From: Thiocapsa rosea
GTDB lineage: Bacteria > Pseudomonadota > Gammaproteobacteria > Chromatiales > Chromatiaceae
Direction of reading: 5' to 3'
NCBI RefSeq assembly: GCF_003634315.1
Contig: NZ_RBXL01000001.1
Span: 1,534,501-1,598,500 of the forward strand
DNA length: 64,000 bases
The notes under the pieces were generated by a model that saw only the letters and a program-made list of their open reading frames with translations, was not told the origin of the DNA and searched no databases. The position numbers were made by a program, and so were the translations under genes. Positions 31,538 to 38,645 of this stretch are shown here, piece by piece. How positions within the stretch are numbered: position 1 is the first letter of the stretch; every line of letters begins with the position of its first letter.

Positions 31538-32112
31538 TGGTCCGGGGAATCCGCGGGTTGCAGCACCCGGGGCGGACGCCGCGGGACCGGCATCGGGGCA
31601 GCCGGGTTGGGTGTTTTTCCGTAATCGCGCAATATTAGCGCATCCTGCTCGCCTTGTCGCTCCAGCAGGATACGATCCGGGAGGATGGTCTGAACGGACC
31701 AGCCCTCGAGATCATCGCCGATGCGCAGACGTCTGAGCCGGGGTTGATTCGGATCCTGGACCCACGCCGAGACCAGCGTCGGCGTGATGATTACCGCGCT
31801 GAGGTTCATGCCGTCGAGCGAGGTCAGCACATCCGGCTCGAGCGTTGGCTGCTCGTCCGGATCGACGTCCTCTTCCGGTCGACGCTGGGGGCGAAACAGC
31901 GGTCGGTCGGTCACGCTCACGTAGGCGTCTTTCGGATCGGGGGGCGGCAATTGCGCTGCGGCGTCCGGCTCGCTCCCGACAGGCGTGCTCGTCGCCGCCG
32001 AGGATGCGGCGTCGAGTCCGGCGCGCGACGGACCGGGCGGCCAATCCTTCCATTGCAGGGCCAGCAACAGGACCAGGGCAAGCACGAGGAATCCGGGGAG
32101 CCACTTGATCAA
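31534..32112 (-). CDS. gspN: Type II secretion protein GspN (GspC-like)
   Basis: 192 residues with one N-terminal membrane helix (residues 6-20). A Pro/Ala-rich linker and a small periplasmic domain follow (LSAVIITPTLVSAWVQDP, LRIGDDLEGWSVQTILPDRILLERQ). This resembles the homology region of GspC/PilP, which contacts the secretin. Its position between gspM and gspD is that of xpsN in Xanthomonas. No separate gspC was found, so it likely bridges the inner-membrane platform and GspD. It overlaps its neighbours by 4 bases at both ends. Confidence 0.8.
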   Translation of the reverse strand: MIKWLPGFLVLALVLLLALQWKDWPPGPSRAGLDAASSAATSTPVGSEPDAAAQLPPPDPKDAYVSVTDRPLFRPQRRPEEDVDPDEQPTLEPDVLTSLDGMNLSAVIITPTLVSAWVQDPNQPRLRRLRIGDDLEGWSVQTILPDRILLERQGEQDALILRDYGKTPNPAAPMPVPRRPPRVLQPADSPDQ

Positions 32113-32723
32113 GTGTCACCTCCGAGGGTAAATCCAAAGATGTCGATTCGGACCGTCAGCTCGCCTGCCGGATTGACCGGGGGACGACGAATGGCGCGTC
32201 CGCGCGGATCGGCAGCAGGCTGCTGAGGGCGGGCCGAGGAGCGCACCGAGACCTGATCGACGAACAAAAAAGGCCGTGCCTGTTCGAGATTGTAGAGCAC
32301 ATCCAGGAGGGTCTCGGTCGAACCTTGGATCTGGGTGCGCACCCGCACCCGAGGAGGACTTTCCTCCGGCGGCCCGGGCAGGATCTGGGTACTGATCAGA
32401 CGGCCGCTGGCCGCGGTGACGATATCCTGGACCTGACGCTGAAGCTCGGCACCCGCCAAGGCCGCTGTCGGTGCATCGAAGTAGAACGCTTTGAAGCTCT
32501 CGTTGGTGCGGACCCGCTCGATCTCCGCGCGCAACTCGGGCAGAGTGGCGATCATTCGCCGAAAGCGCATGAGCTGATCCTCGCTGTCTGCGATCCGTGC
32601 CGAAAACCCTCTCATCTCGCCGCCCCATGCGATTGCCAGACCGCCGATCACCAGAAGCGGAACCGACAACAGCGCAACCCACGCGAGAACACAGAGGATC
32701 TTCGGATGCGATAAGGCCTTCAT
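32109..32723 (-). CDS. gspM: Type II secretion protein GspM
   Basis: 204 residues from the ATG at 32723 (ATGA overlap with gspL). The single membrane helix (about 9-32) is followed by a coiled coil (FSARIADSEDQLMRFRRMIATLPELRAEIE). The periplasmic ferredoxin-like domain carries ELQRQVQDIVTAASGRLISTQILP and ETLLDVLYNLEQARPFLFVDQV. It belongs to the XpsM/GspM_II group, comparable to PilO. It forms the inner-membrane platform with GspL. Confidence 0.88.
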   Translation of the reverse strand: MKALSHPKILCVLAWVALLSVPLLVIGGLAIAWGGEMRGFSARIADSEDQLMRFRRMIATLPELRAEIERVRTNESFKAFYFDAPTAALAGAELQRQVQDIVTAASGRLISTQILPGPPEESPPRVRVRTQIQGSTETLLDVLYNLEQARPFLFVDQVSVRSSARPQQPAADPRGRAIRRPPVNPAGELTVRIDIFGFTLGGDT

Positions 32724-33817
32724 TCTCCCCTCGCACGCGTGAACCGCAGTGCAATATTGAAGCGCTCCTTGCCGGTCTGCGGGACCTGGGTCACGGGCGA
32801 GCGAAAGGACACATCGTCGATCCCGGGCGCCTGCTCGAGCAGCGCGATCAAGGCGGTCGCTTGTCCGGATTCGCCGCGCAGCTCGACCTGTCCGTTGTTG
32901 TAGTCGAGGGTCTGGATCCAGGTGTCGTCCGGGATACGGTCGCTCAACTCGCGCAACAGGACGAGGATGTTCGGCTCGTCGCGTTTCTGTTGAAGCACCG
33001 CCGTGCTTCCCAAGCGTGCCCGCTCGAGCTCTTGGCGCAGATCGTCGACCGCGACCGCCTCGACGCGTGCCCGCCGCACCTCGGCATCGAGTGCGTCGGC
33101 GGTCCGCTTCTGCTGCCACAAGGGTCCGACGAGGGCGACCGCGATAAGCAGCGCCACCGCTGTCCAGAGGAGCTTATCGGCACTGAAGAGTTCGAGACGG
33201 CGCTTCGGGCGCTCTGCCGCCGGCAAGAGGTTGGCCGAAGGCCAGGCTCCTTCCCAAGCGATCCGATCGATCGGCGCCCCCGCATCGCGCATGCGCTGGA
33301 CCCAGGCCGCTGCAAGGTCACGGCGGCACAAGGCGAGCTCGACTTTTACGCGCGCGGCGCCTTTCGGGCCGGGCTTGGCGAGAAAATCGTAGAGGACGTC
33401 GCCTGCTTGGAAGGGCGAGAGGCGATCGAGTTCGACGCGAATCACCTGAGGAAGATTGACGCGCACCTGCGACGGCAGCGAGACGGTGCGTGTCAGGATG
33501 TCCTCGCGCGGCATCATCAAGACCCGCGTCGGGGAGCGCTCAGGTCCGTTTCGTGCGATCTCGGGGAGCGGAATCGCCGTATCGAGCCCGAGTTCCCCGA
33601 CAGGCTCGCGCTCCTCGCCGGTCATCAGGAAAAGATGCGCGGTCGATGCCTCGGGCTCGATGATCAAACGACGGTCGCGGCGCGCGAGAAAACGTCGCGC
33701 CGGGATGGGCAGACAGGCCACGAGCGAGCGCCGGAGGGTGCGGTAGATCTCGTCGAGACCCGCTACGGGGCCGCTCGGGAGCTGGCCGAGGAATTTGAGT
33801 CGATCGCTGAGGGACAT
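32720..33817 (-). CDS. gspL: Type II secretion protein GspL
   Basis: 365 residues. The cytoplasmic half is a degenerate actin-like domain (RVLMMPREDILTRTVSLPSQVRVNLPQVIRVELDRLSPF is the telling stretch, about residues 95-135). A membrane helix lies near 215-232, then a coiled coil and a PilN-like periplasmic domain (IPDDTWIQTLDYNNGQVELRGES). It recruits the GspE ATPase to the membrane and pairs with GspM. The arrangement matches XpsL. The 106-bp gap to gspK is the largest in the distal half of the operon. Confidence 0.9.
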   Translation of the reverse strand: MSLSDRLKFLGQLPSGPVAGLDEIYRTLRRSLVACLPIPARRFLARRDRRLIIEPEASTAHLFLMTGEEREPVGELGLDTAIPLPEIARNGPERSPTRVLMMPREDILTRTVSLPSQVRVNLPQVIRVELDRLSPFQAGDVLYDFLAKPGPKGAARVKVELALCRRDLAAAWVQRMRDAGAPIDRIAWEGAWPSANLLPAAERPKRRLELFSADKLLWTAVALLIAVALVGPLWQQKRTADALDAEVRRARVEAVAVDDLRQELERARLGSTAVLQQKRDEPNILVLLRELSDRIPDDTWIQTLDYNNGQVELRGESGQATALIALLEQAPGIDDVSFRSPVTQVPQTGKERFNIALRFTRARGE

Positions 33818-33923
33818 GAGTGCCAGTCGGAATGGGGTTGTCGGTCCGCGTCGGATGCCGCACGCCTGTGCTTGCGGTCAGCCGACCCCTTGAGTGTAAG
33901 TCCACCGGTCGCCGAGACGCCAG

Positions 33924-34850
33924 TCAACCGGCATCGGCTTGGATGTCGATCGGCGCCGGCGGCGCAGCGGGCAGACCGAAACGGCGCCAACGCACCTGAT
34001 AGGGCGGTTGCTGCCCGGGCATTGCTTCGACCAGCGCCTCCATCCTGCGTCCACCGGCGCCCGCACCGGTTTCCGAGACCTCGATTCGGTAGAGGGGTCC
34101 GGCCCGATCGACGAACCGAGGTCCGCTGCTGTCTTCGAACAGAGGCGAATCGCGCTGGACAACGCGAAGCTGCGCGTCTTCAAACGGGATCCCCTGGGTC
34201 GCGGCGATCGCTGCCGCGGAAGCGAAGCGTTCGTCGAATCCGGCCCCCTCGAGATCGACACTGACCTCCGGGGCCAAGCGCGCGTAGATCTCGGGTGTCA
34301 TCCCGAGGACCTGCATCAGCTCCTCCACGGCCACGAAGGGCGCATCCTTTGCCCCGAGTGTCCGACCGGCATCACGGTAGTCGCGATCCTCGGCACCGTT
34401 CAGGAGCGACAGATCGTCCTCGTCGCGCCAATCGACGATGGCTGCCGCGAGCGACGCCGCCGGATCTTCCTCCATGCCGAGCGTCACGAGGAGCGCCGAG
34501 AGCAGCTCGGGCGGTGCCTGATTCAGATCGATTCGCGAGCCCTCGTTGAAGACCCGGATCGCGAGATCGACCCCGCCGAACCGCCAAGGCACGGCCACGC
34601 CGTTGGGCAACCAGGCGGACACGTCCGGATCGGTCGCATCGGGCGGCGGCATCGCAAAGACCAGGACCGTGAAGGCGATCGCGGCATCCGCAGCGGTCCG
34701 AAAGCGTGCTCCCGAGACGTGATTGTCGCTCAGCGACGTCTCGGTTCGCTGCGCCGCAGTCAGGCCGACCGCCATGACGGTGAGTAGGGTCAGCACCCAG
34801 AGCACCAGGACCAAGGCGATGCCCCGCTGGCGCGGGGCGCGCGAACGCAC
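33924..34850 (-). CDS. gspK: Type II secretion minor pseudopilin GspK
   Basis: 308 residues from a GTG at 34850, five bases after the gspJ stop. The longer open frame upstream lies in gspJ. The prepilin leader ends at RQRG/IALVLVLWVLTLLTVM. The body has the large GspK insertion domain, with IDLNQAPPELLSALL and LSLLNGAEDRDYRDAGRTLG helix-hairpin-helix-like segments. GspK caps the pseudopilus tip with GspI and GspJ and normally lacks the Glu5 of other pseudopilins, as here. Confidence 0.9.
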   Translation of the reverse strand: MRSRAPRQRGIALVLVLWVLTLLTVMAVGLTAAQRTETSLSDNHVSGARFRTAADAAIAFTVLVFAMPPPDATDPDVSAWLPNGVAVPWRFGGVDLAIRVFNEGSRIDLNQAPPELLSALLVTLGMEEDPAASLAAAIVDWRDEDDLSLLNGAEDRDYRDAGRTLGAKDAPFVAVEELMQVLGMTPEIYARLAPEVSVDLEGAGFDERFASAAAIAATQGIPFEDAQLRVVQRDSPLFEDSSGPRFVDRAGPLYRIEVSETGAGAGGRRMEALVEAMPGQQPPYQVRWRRFGLPAAPPAPIDIQADAG

Positions 34851-34855
34851 CCCGG

Positions 34856-35545
34856 TCAAAAGAGGCGCACCGGCAGGCTGACCAGCAGATCCGGCCAGGA
34901 CTGCGCGGGCGTGGCCATACGGATTTGCAGCAGGGTCGGCATGGTCGATTGTCCGATCCACTCCTCATGCCAATCGGGCTCGATCTCCCCGTCGGCGGTA
35001 CCGAAATAGGCGATCTGAAACGCAGCGACGCGATCCAGGAGCAGGGTTCGGCCGAAGGCGCCGGCGGCGGTGTCCGTGTCGAGCGGGGTCGAGTCGAGTG
35101 CGGCGCCCGAGTCCGCCTCCAAGGGCTCCCAGGCCGGGATCTCGTCGGTTCCCTCGAGTACCTCGGGATGAACCAGCCAGCGCGTCAGGACCAGACTCAC
35201 GTCTTGACCGATCGGCACAAGCCCGAGACGCAGGATGTAGAGCCCGGGCACGCCGACCTGCGTGGACAGGGGCGCGACAAACTCCAGGCGCTCGCTGTCG
35301 CCGGCGAAGACGCTGATCATCTGGGCGTCGAGCGTCAAGGTCGTCGCCCGCGTCTGACTCAGGGTCGACATCAGAAAATCGCGCGCAACCCGCACCTCGG
35401 AGACGCGCTCGGAGACCGCATCGACCCCTTCCCAGGCGCGTGAACCGAGGCTCAATCCGGAAAAAAGCATGAGCGTGATGAGACTGACGATCGCCAAGGC
35501 AATGAGCAGCTCGATCAGGGTGAAGCCCCGGGTGTCCAGCAACCG
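34856..35545 (-). CDS. gspJ: Type II secretion minor pseudopilin GspJ
   Basis: 229 residues from a TTG at 35545. The prepilin cleavage site DTRG/FTLIELLIALAIVSLI follows five residues later. The frame stays open upstream to an ATG at 35746, but that would give a 70-residue leader, unlike any type IV prepilin, and would cross remnant repeat K. The body has FSGLSLGSRAWEGVDAVSERV and typical minor-pseudopilin strands. It forms the tip complex with GspI and GspK. The start choice is uncertain; the identity is good. Confidence 0.85.
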   Translation of the reverse strand, partial: RLLDTRGFTLIELLIALAIVSLITLMLFSGLSLGSRAWEGVDAVSERVSEVRVARDFLMSTLSQTRATTLTLDAQMISVFAGDSERLEFVAPLSTQVGVPGLYILRLGLVPIGQDVSLVLTRWLVHPEVLEGTDEIPAWEPLEADSGAALDSTPLDTDTAAGAFGRTLLLDRVAAFQIAYFGTADGEIEPDWHEEWIGQSTMPTLLQIRMATPAQSWPDLLVSLPVRLF

Positions 35546-35676
35546 ACGCCGGACTCTCGTTGCACGCGTCCTAGACCAAGCCGTAGCGAAGGCGGTGGTC
35601 GCACAGGGGTTCGTCTTCGACGGGAAACCGGGGCGACCGGTGCCGACACGTCCATAATCACCAAGACGCGTACTCT

Positions 35677-35730
35677 CGAACCGCGTCTGCTGCAACGATC
35701 GTTGACTCATTCGAGGCCGATCACGGTTGA
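35677..35730. repeat. Mini-element remnant, copy K
   Basis: The left end CGAACCGCGTC is followed by TGCTGCAACGATCGTTGA and later GAGGCCGATC. This parallels copy E (GGCTCCAACGGTCGTCAA, then GGGCCGATC). A decayed right end, ATCACGGTTGA, lies at 35720-35730, giving 54 bp with an internal deletion. It sits in the unusual 213-bp gap between gspI and gspJ. Confidence 0.55.
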
Positions 35731-35758
35731 AAACGCTCCATGGCATGGCGGACGCAGT

Positions 35759-36157
35759 TCAGAACCGCTCCCCGAGGCGCAAGGTCGAAAGCGTGAGGCT
35801 GCGGACCTGGCTCCCGTCCTCCCAGAGTGCGGTCGCGTTGATACGGTAGGGCGTGGCCGGCGGCTCGGCTCCGAACTCCTCGCCCAAGGTCACCGGGAGG
35901 ATGGTGATCTCCCACGCGATGCCGCCCTCCGGATCGCCCGAGACGGAACCTTCTTCCAAGGGGATCGCCGTTCCGACCGCGTTCAACTTGGACTCGGCCA
36001 ACGACGCGGCGCGGCTGTACTGGGAAGAGACCAGGGTGGTCCGCATGGCTTGCGAGAAGATCTGCATCAGCACACCGAGCGACACGGAGAGGATGGCGAA
36101 GGCGACCAACACCTCGAGCAGCGAAAAGCCGGACTGCCGTCTTCTTTGATTCCGCAT
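35759..36157 (-). CDS. gspI: Type II secretion minor pseudopilin GspI
   Basis: 132 residues from the ATG at 36157. The leader RRRQSG/FSLLEVLVAFAILSVSLGVLM has Glu at +5 after the cleavage site. The body (YSRAASLAESKLNAVG, then PYRINATALWED) is typical of GspI. It ends 5 bases after the start of the gap that separates it from gspJ and begins 5 bases beyond the gspH stop, so it is tightly coupled to gspH. Confidence 0.9.
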   Translation of the reverse strand: MRNQRRRQSGFSLLEVLVAFAILSVSLGVLMQIFSQAMRTTLVSSQYSRAASLAESKLNAVGTAIPLEEGSVSGDPEGGIAWEITILPVTLGEEFGAEPPATPYRINATALWEDGSQVRSLTLSTLRLGERF

Positions 36158-36162
36158 GGTCT

Positions 36163-36627
36163 TCAACGCGCGCTCCAAGGCGCCATACGGATGCGCCCCG
36201 TCAACCAAACGACACCGACCTGGTAGCCGGAATCCTCGCTCGCCAGGATGATGCGGCCTCCGGTCGAGCTCCCGTCGGGAAAGAACCGAATCGCCCCGCG
36301 CTGCTCGTCGAGCATCTCGCGATCGGCGGCCTCGAGTGTGACATCCAGACGCTTGGGCAGCGTCAGGCTGCGGTGTCCGGCAAGCTCGAGACGGCGTTGC
36401 TCGACATCCACCACCAAGGCGACCTCCGCTCCCTGACGTATCGCGGTTTCCCGCGCCAGGCGGAGGCTGCTCACCGTGCGGCGTGCGGCGGCTTTCATCT
36501 CCACGCCCGGCATGGCCGCAGAGAAGAGCGGCGGCACCGCAGACATGGCCAACGCGGCGATCGCCAAGACCACGAGCAGCTCCACGAGGGTGAAGCCGCG
36601 GTGCCCACGCCGGGCAGGAGAGCTCAA
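36163..36627 (-). CDS. gspH: Type II secretion minor pseudopilin GspH
   Basis: 154 residues if started at the TTG at 36627; an ATG at 36711 is possible but would overlap gspG by 47 bases and lengthen the leader to about 39 residues. The cleavage site is RRGHRG/FTLVELLVVLAIAALAM. The globular domain contains AARRTVSSLRLARETAIRQG and RFFPDGSSTGGRI, hallmarks of GspH/XpsH. It links the pseudopilus tip to the GspG shaft. Confidence 0.87.
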   Translation of the reverse strand: MSSPARRGHRGFTLVELLVVLAIAALAMSAVPPLFSAAMPGVEMKAAARRTVSSLRLARETAIRQGAEVALVVDVEQRRLELAGHRSLTLPKRLDVTLEAADREMLDEQRGAIRFFPDGSSTGGRIILASEDSGYQVGVVWLTGRIRMAPWSAR

Positions 36628-36664
36628 CTGGGTGTCCGCGCAAAACGGCGAGTCCGCACCCTCG

Positions 36665-37117
36665 TCAATCCCAACTGCGGATGTCCGCGTTTTCGCCGTC
36701 GCCGCCCTCACGGTTGTCCGCGCCGAGCGACCAGATATCGAAGGCGCCGTGCTCGCCGGGGAAGCGGTACTGATAGTCGAAACCCCAAGGGTCTTGCGGG
36801 ACGCCGCCCTTTCTCAAATAGGGACCGTTCCAGTTCTGGATGTTGGCCGGGCGCTCCACGAGGGCCTGCAGACCCTCGGTCTGCGTCGGATAGCGGCCGA
36901 CCTCCAAGCGGTACATATCCAGGGTCGCGGCAAGGTTTTCGATCTGGAGCTTGGCCGTCTTGCTCTTGGACGAGCCGAGGAAGCTCATGACTTGGGGACC
37001 GACGAGCCCCGCCAGCAGACCGAGGATCGCGAGGACCACGAGCAGCTCGACGAGCGTGAAACCGCGAATTCGCCTTGATTGAAACAGGGATCGATTCGGG
37101 GATTGATTCGGGTGCAT
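36665..37117 (-). CDS. gspG: Type II secretion major pseudopilin GspG
   Basis: 150 residues from the ATG at 37117. The leader ends RRIRG/FTLVELLVVLAILGLLAGLVGP. The C-terminal half is the strongly conserved calcium-binding major-pseudopilin domain (TLDMYRLEVGRYPTQTEGLQAL, YLRKGGVPQDPWG, YQYRFPGEHGAFDIWSLGAD-like with a DNREGG loop). It builds the pseudopilus that pushes substrates through GspD. The 108-bp gap upstream to gspF may hold an internal promoter for this highly expressed subunit. Confidence 0.95.
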   Translation of the reverse strand: MHPNQSPNRSLFQSRRIRGFTLVELLVVLAILGLLAGLVGPQVMSFLGSSKSKTAKLQIENLAATLDMYRLEVGRYPTQTEGLQALVERPANIQNWNGPYLRKGGVPQDPWGFDYQYRFPGEHGAFDIWSLGADNREGGDGENADIRSWD

Positions 37118-37225
37118 AGGTAAGCTCGGATGACTTTGAATGTATGTGGTCATTGTAGGGGGCGGATGGTGCAGGGCCAAGGCGATCGGCACGCGCACAC
37201 GGGTGATGGGTGATGGTTGGGCGCG

Positions 37226-38434
37226 TCAGAACACCAGCTCGTTGGCTCCGAGGATGGCCATCAAGATCGAGATGATGATGCCTGCGACGACCACGCCGAG
37301 CCCGATGATGAGAATCGGCTCGAGCAAGGTCAACATACTCTGGACGCTGTTGCGGGTCTCCCGATCATAAATGCTCGCCACCTTCGCGAGCATCGCGTCC
37401 AGACTACCGGACTCCTCCCCGACGCGGATCATCTGCAGTGCGAGATCCGGCAAGACCTCGAGGCGGGCCAGGGGTCCCGCGAGGCCGCGGCCGTGCTTGA
37501 GATCGTCGCCGGCCTCGTTGAGCAGACCCGAGAGTTTCCGATTGGAGACCACCTCTTTGGCAAGCGTCAGGGCGCTGAGCAGGGGCAGGCCGTTCTTCAG
37601 GAGCGTCGCCAGGGTGTGGCAGAGTCGGGCCGTCTCCATCTTCCAGATCAGATCCCCGAACAGCGGCACGCCCAGTACCTTGTGGTCGAACCGGTCGCGC
37701 ACGGCCGGGTCCTGAAGCCAACGCTCCAGCACCACGGCAATCAAGGCGATGCCGACCAACATGGCCCACCAATAGTTGCGGAAGAGATCGCCGGTCGCGA
37801 CCACGATTCGGGTCGGCAGCGGCAGGGCCTCGCCCATATCGTCGAAGAGCACCGTGAACTGGGGTACGACGAAGACCAGCAGCATGATGACCGACAAGGC
37901 CGCGACCACCAAGAGGATGGATGGGTAGACCAACGCGGAGGTGATCGTCTGGCGCAGCTCGGCAAGTCGTTCGAGATAATCGGCGAGCCGATCCAGAACC
38001 TGATCCAGCGCACCGCTGGCCTCGCCCGCACGTACCATATTGATGTAGAGCCGCGGGAACTGCCCGTCCTGCAGGTCGAGCGCGCTCGAGAAGGTCGCGC
38101 CGCCGCGCACGCGTTCCTGCAGGTCCGAAAGGACCTGGATCAGGTGCTCCTCCTCGGTGAGATCCACCAGGATCTGGAGCGATCGGTCCAACGTCATCCC
38201 GGCCTCGAGAAGTGTCGCCAGCTCGCGGGTGAGGATGCCGATTTCCTTTTGGTTGATGCGCCGACGTCGTGTCCGCACAAAGCGGGCGCGCAAGCCTGCC
38301 GAGGAGCGTGTCTCGATCGGGATCAGTCCTTCGTTCTGGAGCTGGCGCACCAGCGCGGCCTCGTCGACCGCCTCCTGCTCGCCCTCGACCGACTCTCCGT
38401 CGAGCTTGACCGCTTTGTAGAAATATTTCGGCAC
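37226..38434 (-). CDS. gspF: Type II secretion inner-membrane platform protein GspF
   Basis: 402 residues from a GTG at 38434 (PKYFYKAVKLDGESVEG follows). It has two repeated four-helix GspF domains (about residues 70-190 and 270-395) and three membrane helices, with LVVAALSVIMLLVFVVPQF and PILIIGLGVVVAGIIISIL visible. It is the polytopic core around which the pseudopilus is assembled by GspE. The frame upstream of the GTG runs into repeat copy F and is not coding. A 208-bp gap with two tandem mini-elements separates it from gspE. Confidence 0.93.
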   Translation of the reverse strand: MPKYFYKAVKLDGESVEGEQEAVDEAALVRQLQNEGLIPIETRSSAGLRARFVRTRRRRINQKEIGILTRELATLLEAGMTLDRSLQILVDLTEEEHLIQVLSDLQERVRGGATFSSALDLQDGQFPRLYINMVRAGEASGALDQVLDRLADYLERLAELRQTITSALVYPSILLVVAALSVIMLLVFVVPQFTVLFDDMGEALPLPTRIVVATGDLFRNYWWAMLVGIALIAVVLERWLQDPAVRDRFDHKVLGVPLFGDLIWKMETARLCHTLATLLKNGLPLLSALTLAKEVVSNRKLSGLLNEAGDDLKHGRGLAGPLARLEVLPDLALQMIRVGEESGSLDAMLAKVASIYDRETRNSVQSMLTLLEPILIIGLGVVVAGIIISILMAILGANELVF

Positions 38435-38447
38435 GTCAGTCCTCGGT

Positions 38448-38532
38448 TGAACCGCGTCCGGCGCAATAGGCACCGGATGCGCACTGTATTGAGGTCGAAA
38501 CACTCATTCAACGTTGTCGGGGACGCGGTTCA
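38448..38532. repeat. Inverted-repeat mini-element, copy F (85 bp)
   Basis: Left end TGAACCGCGTC (38448-38458), right end GACGCGGTTCA (38522-38532). Both ends carry the same change from consensus (TAA to TGA, TTA to TCA), so pairing is kept. It lies between gspF and gspE, 28 bp from copy G. Confidence 0.9.
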
Positions 38533-38560
38533 AGTGTTTGAAGATCGATTCGTGTTTTCC

Positions 38561-38645
38561 TGAGCCGCGTCCGGCTCGGAGCCTTCGGGCGCCACCGAGC
38601 GCTGCTTCGAGACACGACATGAGGAGTCGCTTGCGACGCGGCTCA
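38561..38645. repeat. Inverted-repeat mini-element, copy G (85 bp)
   Basis: Left end TGAGCCGCGTC (38561-38571), right end GACGCGGCTCA (38635-38645). Two matched changes in both ends preserve the inverted repeat. The right end contains the gspE stop codon: 38643-38645 read TGA on the minus strand. Confidence 0.9.
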
